Source of the DNA: Campylorhamphus procurvoides
Taxonomy: Eukaryota; Chordata; Aves; Passeriformes; Dendrocolaptidae
Direction: 5' to 3'
Length of the DNA: 64,000 nucleotides
Assembly: GCA_013396655.1 (NCBI GenBank)
Contig: WBMV01004766.1
Coordinates: 248,001-312,000, forward strand
The position numbers and the translations under genes are program-made. Positions 36,601-48,447 of this stretch are shown here, piece after piece. Under the pieces are notes generated by a model. The model was not told where the DNA came from, searched no databases, and saw only the letters and a program-made list of their open reading frames with translations. Numbering within the stretch: the stretch's first letter is position 1; every line of letters starts with the position of its first letter.

Positions 36601-39600
36601 TGAAAATTTGTTCACCCATCCAGGAAAAACGCCAGAGAAGTGCATGTGGACAGACACATGAGAGAAGATTGATGTTAAGGACAGATGTAGAACATTTACA
36701 AGGTCTTATAAAGGTAAAATCTTTGACGTACTTGCCTTTACAAAAATTTATTTAAAGGATTATTTGTCCCATATTGCTTGCCCAAACAATATTTTGCATT
36801 TATATATTAACCTACAGACTGCAGTTGTGTGGAGTCAAATCTGTGGTGGGGAAAGAAAAAAATGTTTTCTTTAAAGCAATCAAGCAGCAGGCAGAGCTTG
36901 TTGAACAAGGTTTGTATCACAAAGAGAATCTCAGCCCAATTATAAGCATCTCATTTCCCATAAGCAGCAAGAAATGTCTTGCTTTTGGGGACAGCCAATC
37001 TATGGTGTGACTTTTGAAACAGAGTCGGTTCAGTGCAGAGGGTCTCTGGGATTTGACAAAGCAATTATTCACTTCAGCTAACTAGTGTGCAATTGTTCTG
37101 AATTTAACTAGAAAGGAAAACAGAGATGATCAGAGGCACCAAGTCCTAAACTGGCATAATTTGGAGTGTAACAGAGAGCTTTGCAGAGCTGGAAGCATCA
37201 CACAAATGAGTGACTCATTACTGTTTTCTTATATAAAAAAATTAAGTAGCTTTTTGCTGGGGGCAATTTCATTAAATGCAATGAAAATCTTTTTCCCTAT
37301 AAATGCATCTGCCATTCCATAACCTCTCAAATGCCACTGCATGCAACATGGAGTGGAACATGAATGGAGCTCTACTGTCACTGCACCAGCGTAAATCAAG
37401 GAAGACTTTATTTAAGCAAGTGAAGTTTCAGCTGTTTATTTGACAACTAAGCACTGTAGGTAAAATTCTCTAAACAGTCCATTGCCCTGCAATGCTCAGC
37501 TGGTATAAATCAGTGTAGCTTTCCTAGCTCCAGCAGGAGATCTCCCTGTTTATACCAGATGATATATAGAGAGTGGAAGAGGTTAAAAGCAGTCAGCTGC
37601 ATGACTCTGAAACCCGTTTGAATCCTGAATCATATTTTCAGCATTTTAACTCCTGCTGGCTGTGTTGTGTGGCTATTGCAAGTGTCTGGGTATTTTAGGA
37701 GACAAGTGTTCATATCAGCTACTCAGAGAAAGTGACATCAGAACAGAAATCAGGAGAAACAGACCTAGGATAGCAAAGGGCTCTTGTACAGGTCCTAAGC
37801 ATATATCAGTGTACAAAATAAAAATGTATAAAAATGATGTGTAGGCATTTTATTTTAAATCCTGTTGCGTGTGCTGAGAACAAGTGCACTTCTATGTAAT
37901 ATCAGAAAAGTTCACTGAGTTGAAGCTTTTCTTTGTTCAAAAGTCATTCGAACAGATCTTAAAGACTATATGCATGACATCAATGTCCATGTCTTTCAAG
38001 AGAAAGCACTTTGCAAGGGCCCTCCTGGAACTACTTGAAGATAATTTTTACAGTCCTTGTCTTCAACAATATCTTTATTTGCTCATGAAACTGCAAATTT
38101 TTTTCAAATCAAGGATCATATCTAGAGGAAGTTGCATAGCTCATGTACTTTCAAGACTTCTACCTGAATCATGGGTGTTTTGGTAACAGGTAAACTCATA
38201 CGAACACTGACTATTCCTGCCCTACATTGTGAAATAGGAACTATCAATCTGACTTTAGTATAAATTATTTGATCTACACTAAATTAAAAATTGTATACTA
38301 CTGTATTCTGTCTTGACAGTGTTGTGCTATTCTGAAATTTTAATAAGGATCATGGGTACCTCATTATGAGAGGGTACATTTTATCTTACATCTGCTTTCA
38401 TGTACTGAATCCTCATTTTCCATAAACGTTTTTCCAGAGCTTTAATCTATATGAACAAGGGCAGAAAGGACCACGTCACAGGTTTAAGAGCCATGTTATT
38501 ATTCTGTGTCATTCTACATAAATCTATTTTTTTAAGACTGTACACACTATATGTTTTCCTAGAAAGAAAAGATCAGGAAGACATTCTCTATAGTTTTATT
38601 TTAAAAGTGACATGAATTATTTTTCCTTAGAGGAAAGCAACATTAAAAGAAACTACTGTATCTTTGTAGTGCTGAACGGAAAAGCTCTGTTAATCACAAA
38701 ACCTGGACTTGCTGCAGGCTAATTACTCTGCTTCACAGACAAGTTACACAAAAGAGAGTCATTTTTGAAGAATGTTATAATAGGTTTCAGATATCGAGTC
38801 TGCAGAAGTGCCACCCGATTATTCATCATTCATTCAAGAGACAAAATTGATTTCTGCAGAAAACTTTTACATCTAAAGGAAGGAAAAGATAAAAGACTCT
38901 CTGAGCTTGTTGATGTACAAGAAAACCAGGTAGAAAACAAATTCAAATTTTAGCAGATCATGCAGTGGAACTATCTGATTAGCAGCAGTAGGGATTCATG
39001 TTGCATCTGTGGCCATTGTAAGATAAAGTGATTGTAGCCCTAATACATTGCAGGAGTTCATACTTCAAGCTCAAACATCTTTTTTCTCTTTTTTTAAACA
39101 AAATGCTTTGAAATTGGTCGTGGTTTGACACATGCTTTAATCTCCTGTGATACCTGAAAGGTCAGCAGTGAACGTGGTTGTGGATTGTGTGCTCATAATT
39201 GAGATGCATCCAAGCACTGGAGTGCTTCCTCCAGGGGACATTTAGCGGAATCATTTCATTGTGTACTCCTGAGCAGTAACAAACAGTGGTTTGAATTCAG
39301 AGGAATTTTTTTAAGTATTGCTTGTCAACAGCAAAGTTGCCATGGCAACTATATCAGTGTAAATCCTGTTAGATTCTGGTTTTATTAATTTACTGTTAGG
39401 CTTGAGACCTCTGCTTATGAAAACTTTCAAAGGCCTGACTTTTCAGAGTCAGAGGCCTTAAAAAAAAAAAAATAGAGACAAATCCTTAATATGTTTTCTT
39501 GTAGTCCCATGGGAATCAGTGTTGCTCCTTTTGAATTGGCCCCCACCTGATTCTAAGACTCCTGCGTATAGACCATCAATAGTTAGTTCGGGTGCACATT

Positions 39601-39972
39601 GGAAAGCATCTAGGGACAATTTGAAATTTTCTAGGATAGCTTTTTGGTTCTTTAGCTGCCATGCCAAAGGGCCTGAAGTGCTCTACCACGTCCCAAAGCC
39701 CCCAAAGATGTCTCAGACAATTTATGGCTTCTCAGATCCCATTTCACTCCTGTAAGTGGAGAATTTAATCCAGCCCTTGCCAAATCATTCCTAAATTGTG
39801 CAAAGTAGCAAGACTAACATTAACTAGATATCCAATATGTATCTCCAGGATTTGCCAAGGTGTTTTGCACCACAAGCAGAGTGTGTAGGTGAGATGGGTT
39901 GGCTCCAGTTGGCAGCCAAGCACCTGCACAGCCAATCACTCACTGCCTCAGCAAGAGCAGGGAGGGCATAGG
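33613..39972. other. Long unique stretch, no gene recognised
   Basis: About 6.4 kb with no recognised transposon. A poly-T tract is at 33,726-33,738 and a poly-A tract at 39,460-39,472. A perfect 15 bp palindrome containing an AP-1-type TGACTCA core lies at 37,205-37,219. The open frame at 36,389-36,661 on the plus strand (90 codons) has a rather ordinary protein-like composition but no recognisable family. I do not call it a gene. Confidence 0.5.
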
Positions 39973-40385
39973 TTCATAGAATCCTTAACAGCTGGAAAAG
40001 GCCTCTAAGATTGTGAAGTCCAACCATTAACCCAGCCCTGACTAACCTAGCTCTAAACTGTGGCCCTAAGTTCTCTGCCTACACATCTTTTAAATATCCC
40101 CAGGGGATGGCAACTCAACCACTGCCTGGGTAGCCAGTTCCAAAGATTAAAACCCCTTTCTGTGAAGAAATTTTTCATAATATACAATTTTAACTTCCTC
40201 TGATGCAACTCAGGCCATTTCTGGTCTCTAATGACTGGGAGAAGAGACCGACCCCACCCTCATTACAACATCTCATTTGTAGAGAGCAGTAAGGTCCCCC
40301 CGACCCTCTTTTTCTCCAGAATAAAGATCTCCATTTCCCTCAGTCACTCCTATGACATGTGCTCCAGACCCTTCACCAGAACTGG
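39973..40385 (-). mobile_element. CR1 LINE 3' fragment, second subfamily
   Basis: The plus strand begins with TCATAGAATCCTTAACAGCT, then GGAAAAGGCCTCTAAGATTG and 'GAAGTCCAACCATTAACCCA'. It continues with 'GGCAACTCAACCACTGCCTG', 'CCTTTCTGTGAAGAAATTTT' and 'CTTTTTCTCCAGAATAAA', and ends at 'CTCCAGACCCTTCACCAG'. This is the antisense form of a CR1 subfamily whose wording ('aagtccaaccattaacc', 'gactcaaccacttccctggg') differs from that of the copies at 6.8, 19.6 and 52.9 kb. It is about 410 bp, 5' truncated and moderately diverged. Confidence 0.9.
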
Positions 40386-40447
40386 AAAAATGAGACTGTG
40401 AAAACCTGTGGATCAAGACAAATTCAAAGAGATAATTTGACTATTAC

Positions 40448-40748
40448 TGTCATGGACAAAACAGACTAACACTCCTCCTTTCCCAGGCTCAGCTTCTCTC
40501 CTACTCCTCCAACCTTGGTATTCCCTCTGTGGTTTCTCCCTGATTCCCTCCCCTTCTTCCAGCATTTTCTGCTCTTATTCAAGTATGTTTTCAGAGAGGC
40601 ACCACAAAATGCACTGTTGTGCTCAGCTTTGTCCTGTAGTGGGTCTATGGGCTGTAATGTCTGGCACAGGGCATCCACTGACCTCTTCCCACCAAGGTCT
40701 CCCCCAGAGTCTCCCATTACCAACACTTTACCACCTACACCCAGTACA
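40448..40748 (-). mobile_element. Probable LTR remnant of an avian endogenous retrovirus-like element
   Basis: The plus strand contains ACACTCCTCCTTTCCCAGGC followed by TCAGCTTCTCTCCTACTCC, then CTTATTCAAGTATGTTTTCA, 'GAGAGGCACCACAAAATGCA', and finally CCATTACCAACACTTTACCA ending CCAGTACA. I recognise this order (antisense) from a dispersed avian LTR whose 5' end starts TGTATTGGGTTTGCATGG. The minus strand here starts TGTACTGGGTGTAGGTGG. If the boundaries are right it has TG...CA ends and about 301 bp, much shorter than its relatives, so it must carry internal deletions. I cannot find a matching target-site duplication (ATTAC versus GCAGA), so the ends are uncertain. No retroviral gene lies next to it. 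It would be a solo LTR remnant. The family name is left open. Confidence 0.42.
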
Positions 40749-42299
40749 GCAGAATTTGAAATCTGCTTGCAAATAATTTTTATCTTCTACAACGTAGACT
40801 TTATGTTTCCTGGGGTCTGTACACATGAAGCAGGTTGTGTTAGAACTGTGGGGAAATGGTCTTGTGTCTGGTATCACCAGGTTCTGACTGGAAACATGTC
40901 CCAAAACAAAGTGGGGTAACCATTCTAAATTCCTGCAAAGGTGAACGAGGCATCATGTAGCTCACCTACTTTCAGTCCACTGAAAGTAGGTTCAATGATT
41001 AAGACATGAAGGTGAAATTCAACTTGAAATTAAACCTGCTCAGATATTTCTTCGTGTGAACAGGGTTAGTTGATTTTTCTGTCTTGTGTCTCCATGGGAG
41101 ATGAGTATCATATCTCTTATGGGGATCTAGGCAACTGTCTCAAGTTCCCAAGAGATGCTATTTAAATGGATGCCCTGTCGACAATAGAAGTTAGAGATTT
41201 CCACAGGGCAGTCCAACTTGCCCAAAAATGAATGACTGAGATAGCTGGAATGAGTCATCTACTGTTAGTGAATCCCTTCTCAACGACTATGGAGACGAGC
41301 AGCTTTAAATCAACTTCCAAATTTCTACTGGCTCAAGTTCAGATGGACCTCAGCCCTTCAGCTGACACACACAGAGGTTCTCGCTACATGACAAATTCCT
41401 TGCATTCTGAAGGAAGTGAACTGCCAGATGACATGACAGTGCAGCTAAATGAAGACATAGAAGCTCCTTAATTAAAATGGACTGGTGATGCACAGGTTCT
41501 TGTTCAGGAACAAAGAGATAATAAAGAATTGAGGGGGACTACAGTGCACTGTTTGTGTCTTCAGTGCAGAGTAGTTGTTATCCACAATGCTTCCAGCAGT
41601 TCCTGAAATAGGAAATAGAATTTGGTTAGGTCCTAGCATAATGTCAGGGTGATTCTTCAGAAGATATCTTTTCACCTACTCCTTTGCAAGGAAACCTAAG
41701 CAGATAGGTAAGGTTCACCCCAGGAACACCTCTTTTCTGGCAAGCAGTGAGACAGAGCAGAAAAGTGTGGTAGGAGCACACCAGACCCTACAGCCTGTGT
41801 GTGTCAGATCCTTTCCTGTAGTATAGTTAGTATGGCTCAATATCATGTGCTCATGATCATGCTGAACTACAGAATTATTTGTTCAATGAGACGACTCACT
41901 GACTGACATTCCCTATGGGAGCCATCTCTATTCAAAATGCAGATGTGGCTTCATGGTATTGTGTAAAGACCTTTCTTTACAGTGTGACTTGAAAGTCAAA
42001 GTCAGGTGAAGAGATTCCCTCAGTGGTGGTGGGTGGAACAGAACAGGGGAACCAGACCTGCCTTCCTTGCTTCATTTCATGTCAGGAACTAATGGGAAGA
42101 GACAACTCTTTCCTTGGCCATGTGGTCTCTTTTGCTCTACACTTCTGGTATGAGAAATAAGACTGTTGGTGGTCATGATGCACTGAACTAGAAATAGGTG
42201 AAACGCAGAGCCACAGGGACATTGGAAACAGCCAGTGTCTGCTGTAGTCCTCTGGTCTCTAATAAACCATAAACTCATCAAAATTCTGAGTTCTCTAAA
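40749..42299. other. Unique stretch between LTR-like element and CR1
   Basis: Apart from the hairpin at 40,964-40,991, no element or exon is recognised. Open frames of up to 79 codons start within this stretch and have no domain. The 134-codon frame 40,515-40,919 starts inside the LTR-like sequence and is judged spurious. Confidence 0.5.
40964..40991. repeat. Perfect inverted repeat, 13 bp arms, 2-base centre
   Basis: ACCTACTTTCAGT is followed by CC and its exact reverse complement ACTGAAAGTAGGT. The stem is perfect over 13 bp. It lies about 215 bp beyond the LTR-like element and has no T-run after it. The cause may be a palindromic mutation, such as a template switch. A regulatory role is not indicated. 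Confidence 0.93.
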
Positions 42300-42515
42300 G
42301 GTGCAGGCATGCCACCCACTAGATCAGGTTGTTCAGGGCCCCATCCAACTTGACCCTGAACACTTCCAGGTATGGGTCATCCACAGCTTCTCTGGGCAAC
42401 CTGGTCCAGTGTTTCACCACTGCCTGAACAAACTTCTTCCTAACATCTAACCCTAATCTCTCCTTTTTAGTTTAAAACCGTTCCCCCTTGTCCTGTCACT
42501 GTCTGCCCATGTAAA
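42300..42515 (-). mobile_element. CR1 LINE fragment lacking the extreme 3' end
   Basis: The plus strand reads AGATCAGGTTGTTCAGGGCC, then 'CACTTCCAGGTATGGGTCAT', 'CTCTGGGCAACCTGGTCCAG', 'AACAAACTTCTTCCTAACAT', then 'TTAGTTTAAAACCGTTCCCC' and 'TTGTCCTGTCACTG'. This is the antisense 3'UTR of CR1. The usual TCATAGAAT...GGAAGG end, about 70 bp, is absent at the left edge, so the copy has lost its 3' tip as well as its 5' part. Confidence 0.88.
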
Positions 42516-45500
42516 TCTACTGTATCTACTAAAGGTATTGTAAGTGCAGACACTTGGGAAATACACACAGATTTGCAATTTACATTGAGTTCTTTCTGCT
42601 CCAAAAAGCACTTTCCAATCCATTAGGCATTTTACAACAATGTTCTCTGACTGCCTGTAGTTAAAACAGATAAGCAATAGCCAACTCTCAGCTCTTTTTT
42701 ATAACATCCCTGAGTTACGAGAGAATCCAAAGAAAATTATGACACTGGACTGGACAAAAAGGTGAAGATATTGCTTGTATAAAATTATTGTGCTATGTAA
42801 AAGCCTACTTTTTTGTTATTAATTGAAAAGCTCCATTAACTTAAAAGTCAAAAACAATGGGAGGTAAATTATTTTTTTTCAGGGTTAATCTTCCATTCAA
42901 TGGTAAGGGCACATTATTTGCCTTCCAAAGGAGGGATATTAAAGTTATATTTCTAAATGTTTATGCAAAAAGTGATGTTGCATGAAAAATGAGGTAAGAC
43001 TTGATACCCTTTAACTGGGAATTTATTTTGCACAGTGTGATATGATGTGGATCACCAGGGTTCCCTCCCTGCATAGGCAATATTTTGAGGTAATCCAAAA
43101 TTGGCACCATACAAATGAAAACATCATGTTCTGCAACTTCATTTCTCTTTAGAGTATTCATGCAGTCTTTCTTGCTACAGAATCCTGGTATTCTGCAGAT
43201 ATTCCTGGAGTTTACTCACAGCAATAAAAAGCCAGAACCACAGGTCAATTTATTTGTAATTACCCAAGGTCACTCAAGAAATGTTTGTTCAGTAATCAAA
43301 CTCAAGCTTCTAAATTCCCTGTCTAAACTATTGACTATTTAATTCCTTACCTAGTACTAGTTTTTAGCAAAAGGCCAAAAGCAAACTGGCCTGTGTTTTC
43401 TGAGGACTTGCACAGAATAAATTACAACAGTTTTAGAGGCTGCCACGTGCCAATGGAGCTGTGCAGATTGTTTGCCTGAATCCTTGTTACCTGCTTCAAA
43501 TCTGATATTGGACTCACTTTAGCCTACTTATTCCAAAAGAGATTGTAGTGAATTATTGCCATCATGTGAGAGTGTGTATATAGGAACCACTGCAATCCCT
43601 CACTTAGCATGTGCTGGCTTCTTTGCAAGTCTCCTGCAACCCTGTGGTCTTTGTTGCTGGAACAAAATTTTGTAAGGACTATAGCAAATGTGACAGCTGA
43701 GGGCAGCCAGGCTTCAAGCCCCAGTTCTACACATCATGCAACAAGGGATTCTTGGTGCCTGAATTATTTCATAGCCTCCATGGAAAAGCCACACTGAGGG
43801 AGGAGCAAGTAAATCTGTCAGGGCTAGGGATCTCAAACAATAAGTAATCCACAGGGGGTTGATACTGGGAATAAAAATGTATTTCTTTAATTTCAAGTTT
43901 TTTGGTTATTATTTGTGTTACTATTTACTATTTAATAAGTAATTGCAACACATGCATTAAGTGCGGTGATGATGCGAGAAGTGGAAGAAGAGGCAATGTG
44001 AATAGGATAGAGATTATGTTTGATGAGGCAGATTATGGTGAAGAAGAAAAAGAAAACCTGGGAAGAGGACAGTGGGTGTTGAGAGTGAGAACAACAAAAG
44101 ACAAAGCAAGAAGTGGACCTAAAAGCATTGACAGGAGTCAAAAGGTGTTTGATGGCATCAATAATCAATACAAAGGTCACACCAGCTCTTGCCTGGCCCA
44201 TCTCAGATGTTCCTTCATGAAAGATGTGTTTGTCAGGAAGGGTGTAAGAGGCACTAGTAACAAATGAAGAATTACTCAAGACTTTCAAAGGATGAGATCT
44301 TGTCATCACTGAGATCTGGGTCTGAGATCCATCACTGAGATGGATGAAGACAAACAGAAGATCTGAACAATGAAAGATCACCTGATGAAACATTCCTTCA
44401 CCCACTAACTCCTGTGGGAAACTAGAGCAGTGAAGTTTCTAAGACAGACATACGGAATAAATGCCTTAAAGTGTTCATGAAATTGCAATTTTCTAGATAT
44501 TCTCTTATCTGATCATATCAGAAAAGGGTTGTCTATTTTTAAAGTTAATTTTATTTTTCCCCTCAAAAATTGTTCTTCCAAGTGGCATAGGTGAGAATCA
44601 TTGTGTTATCTGGTGAAGTTTATATTGGCACCTGCTGAGTTTGATGTACCCTAAGGAGAAAGAATGAAAATCCACTTCTAGGAATTTCCTTTTAAACTGT
44701 CACTAAAAATTGAAAATAAAGAGATGCCAGTTTTTTTGAGGTTTTGTTCCATTGAAAGCTCTAGAGTAAAAGTTGACTGTGACTTTTTTTTCCCCTGCAG
44801 AAAGGAGATGTGAAAGTCTGCATTTACTAGCTAAAATCAAAGGGAATTTTCCCTTCCTTTTAAAATGTTGAACAAACACCTTGAAATGTGAACTCGTCTT
44901 TTTTATCTGAGACACACAAAGCAGAACACGATACTGCAAGACTTTGAAAGCAAGGTGAGAGTACTTACTTATCCTGTAATAGCTACTCTGTCTCAGGTGT
45001 GAAGAATGCTGACTTCATGTCCTTCTTGGAAGACTACTTAGTTACCTCTACAACATCTTTAGAGGAGAAGCTGGTAAGCTAGATTATATCTGATGCCTTC
45101 TACATTTGTCAGAGTTAAGTCGAAGGTCAACATCACTAATGTTCTCTTTCCATCAGGACAAAAACAATTGATTGTAAAGCAGGGGAATTTAAGAGAACAA
45201 AATGAAGCAGACACCTTTGTTGAAGAGACTTGAGTCCAGGTTGTTGGAGATAAAAAGAAATGAAAGGGACTGGAGGAAACAATTTTCTTTTGTGCTGAAA
45301 TGAATAAATGGGATGACAGAGACTGCATTCCCTGTCCAAATGCCTCTTTTCCTGTGAGAGTTAAAGTTATGTAATAAGTTATTAGTTTTATTTACCTACT
45401 TTGTAAAATGCACATAAGTTTCCTGGATTAAATCACTTAAGTCATGAACAGAAATAAACAACAGGAAAGCTTTAGAGACAGAAATGCTACTTCAAATAGA

Positions 45501-47929
45501 AAATATTAATGTCAAGATCACCTTTTCTTGATCTGCTGCCAGAGTATATGGATCTGACTTGTCTTACATTATCTAAATGCATCTCATCTGCATCATTCTG
45601 GTTTATTGGCTACACAAATCAAAGGTGTTTCAGCAATTAACAACAAGCCATGCTTCTTTCTCCTGCCTGCACATATCATTTTCACATTTTAAATCAATGT
45701 GGTTTACAAAGAATTGGGTTTCTCTTTGGTCTGCTTTAAACTGCTTTATAGAATGTCATAATATCATAACAATTTTTTCATTATAAGTTTTCATATTTCT
45801 TTCTCAGAGAGCATAAGAAAACTCAGCTGTTTTTTTTGGTTTTTAATGGTTCTGACATGATTCAGCTTCATAGTAGAAAGACTGGAAAAAGAACTCTCTT
45901 CTCAGTTTAGTTCACTCCTTGCCCTATACCCTCAGTTTAAAACATGGCATGTGCTGTCAGCATTCACTGTCAGCTTTGCCAGCTCTGTCACTCAGGGCTG
46001 ATCAACAGGCAAAAGGAAGTGATTTGCCATTTGGCTTCTCTTGGGCCAACATGAGCTATGGAGCAGCCTGTTTCTTCCAGTTCTCAGCACAAGCTGCAGA
46101 CGTGGAGATTTTGGGAGAGACAAATCATTTATTTGTTGAAAATTCAGGTTTGGGAAAGCCTAAATTTTTATTATTTAAGATTGATCTATCTGTGTGGTTT
46201 TGAATGAAATAAAAATGACATTGTATTTCAGGAGTGTCAAAACAGTTCACTCACCATATCAAAAATGCCAGTGAGTCATAAAGCTCAGACCTGTAAGCCC
46301 TCAAGTATTTGGTGTTCTCAGTCAGCAGATTCCAGCTCTGCAATGGTACATTTACACTGCACGATGGATTTATCACCATTCCAGATGTGACAAAAAGGAG
46401 TACAGTCTTTTACTCCTTTCCCCTTCTCTTAATAGCAACAAGCCATAGAAAAGAAAAAGGAAAAGTCAAATTATTGGAGTGAGATTTTTCAAAAGAACTC
46501 AGAATTTTCTGAGTCATCACCCACTGAACTTGATGATTAAACTCTTGCTGAATTCCATGGCAGCAGTTATGCTAATTCCTACTACTCCTGGACATGACAA
46601 GCATAAATGCATCTGTGACATGAGCTTTGCTTTCAGCTGGGGTTATTTAGCACCCATTGATTCCTTTTTGCTTTCCTTTTCCTTTCCTGCATTCTGGTTT
46701 TCAAGCTAGTAAGTCAGCTGGATATCTCAGTGTAACAATCCCTGATCAAAGTGCTTCAGGAAATAACAGCTATTCCCCCATTCATTAAAAAAAAAGTTCA
46801 AAATTGACAAGTAGTACGCTGTAGAAAAATCTTATATAGCTTGCTAACAGCATGCTGATTTTTAAACAAGTTTCATACAAATAACAGCTTCTACCTTGCC
46901 ATTCATTACAATGTAAAACTCTTGATTTTTATTTTTCAGCTGGTTTGTTTGTTGTTTCTAAAGCTGCAATAAATCGGGATAGTTTTATTTAAGTTAGTAA
47001 AATGTACTTTGGGGGTTGTTTGGTATTTTAATGCAATCTATTTATAAGCTGGTTAGGAATAAAAATACACCCAAAGGATCATTTTTACTAATTTGTCATT
47101 CTTTCTGAGTTCTCTATGTCTACTGGAAAAATAGTGTAATAATATTTTTTTTAAAGACAGAAATTTGTTTTACGTCTTGGGGATGTGGGAATGGTTAATG
47201 GTAGTAACATGTCACATTTTAGAGCCTTGAATCATGGCAGAATTAAATGCAGAAAAAAAATTGATTTTTGTGCATGCAGCACGGTTTCCATGAAATTTAG
47301 AACAAATGGATACTTATGAGGCTGCAGAGGTTGACTACAAGAATCCCAAAGCATTTTGTGGTTTCCCAGGTGCATTATAGCAGTCAGTTTTCCATCAAAT
47401 CCTAATACTAAAGCATTTTGCATTAAATATGATAATTTAGAAATATCTATGCATGGTGAGGGGTTGTGATTCCCTTGTTACACCAGTGTTCCTGGAGTAC
47501 CAAGTAACCCCCTCACATTCTTTTCCACATCTCACAAGAGTGGGAATAACATACAAAGCCAGTCTGACTCTGTCTCAGGAGAGTTATTATATGAGAGACA
47601 AAAGGGGTGGGGAGAAAGAGACCCAGGAAAGTGAATTTACTGATTTATAGCCATGGGGAAAGGCAATGACAGAGAACAGGCTCCTAACCATGGGAAATGG
47701 GACTAAGATTGAAGTTAATAACCACATCTAAGGCACTGGAATCCCACAACCAAGACTGCCCACACTTCAGTGACCAGTTAGAGATTGCTTAAAATTCACA
47801 GAGTGTCTCCTCAGTGTCCTTGAAAGCTCCCAAGTGCCTAATCTGAAGAGCATAATTGTGCCCAAAAAATCTCCTCACTGAGGAATCAGTAGCCTGGGGT
47901 GAAACACATGGAAACGTGTGAGTGTCTGT
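42516..47929. other. Unique stretch, no gene recognised
   Basis: No transposon found. The notable part is 43,902-44,405, where both strands are open (121 codons plus, 157 codons minus) and the plus strand is purine-rich from about 43,970 to 44,110. Neither frame shows a recognisable domain. The pyrimidine-rich minus strand explains the F/S/L-rich translation there. A 12 bp word CATCACTGAGAT is repeated at 44,304 and 44,330. Confidence 0.5.
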
Positions 47930-48340
47930 CACAGAAGGTGACCAGACTGTGCCCACCCAAGCACAGGGGCTGCCCCAGCCTCCCCTGCCCCAGGAGGCTC
48001 AGGGACCAAGAGCACTGTTTGGTGGTGGTCCTGACCTTCTCCTACCATGTATTTTCAGAGTGATTTCCTGCAGCACTGAGATGAGGACCTGACAGGCTCT
48101 GGGAAGGACTGACAGCTTAGGAATTCTCCTGCTACACTACCCAAAAAGCTCAGCCTGGGTGCTTGCACAATACCAACCACTTAGGTCCATCAAAGGCTAC
48201 AGCCCCACAACTTGAACCTGACTGGAGGAGAAGGGAGTGAGACCCACCTTTAAACGGGAACCCAGAACTGCAGGCAAGGGACCAAGTTCACTGGTGTCCT
48301 CATGCTGGGGACATACCAGTCCACATGTCCCACCCCTGAA
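47930..48340. other. Locally GC-rich noncoding block
   Basis: This block is visibly richer in C and G than its surroundings, for example 'GGGGCTGCCCCAGCCTCCCC' at about 47,967-47,986. CpG is rare, so it is not a CpG island. It could be an old unrecognised repeat, an LTR or a neutral compositional patch. I cannot assign it. Confidence 0.3.
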
Positions 48341-48431
48341 CACCAGTCTCAGACACCAAGTAGTCTCTTTTCATACCTCCATGTCAAAATGTTTGTGGAG
48401 TTTATACACCAGGAATTAGCATTCAGCTTCA

Positions 48432-48447
48432 CTTTGCAATTGCAAAG
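48432..48447. repeat. Perfect 16 bp palindrome
   Basis: CTTTGCAA is followed directly by TTGCAAAG. Palindromes of this length are expected only occasionally in 64 kb. The half-site resembles CCAAT/enhancer-binding-protein-like TTGCAA words, but there is no further support for function. Confidence 0.85.

Noticed and set aside
40515..40919. 134-codon plus-strand frame
   Set aside because: It lies largely antisense to the LTR-like sequence and shows no domain, so it is a by-product of pyrimidine-rich DNA.
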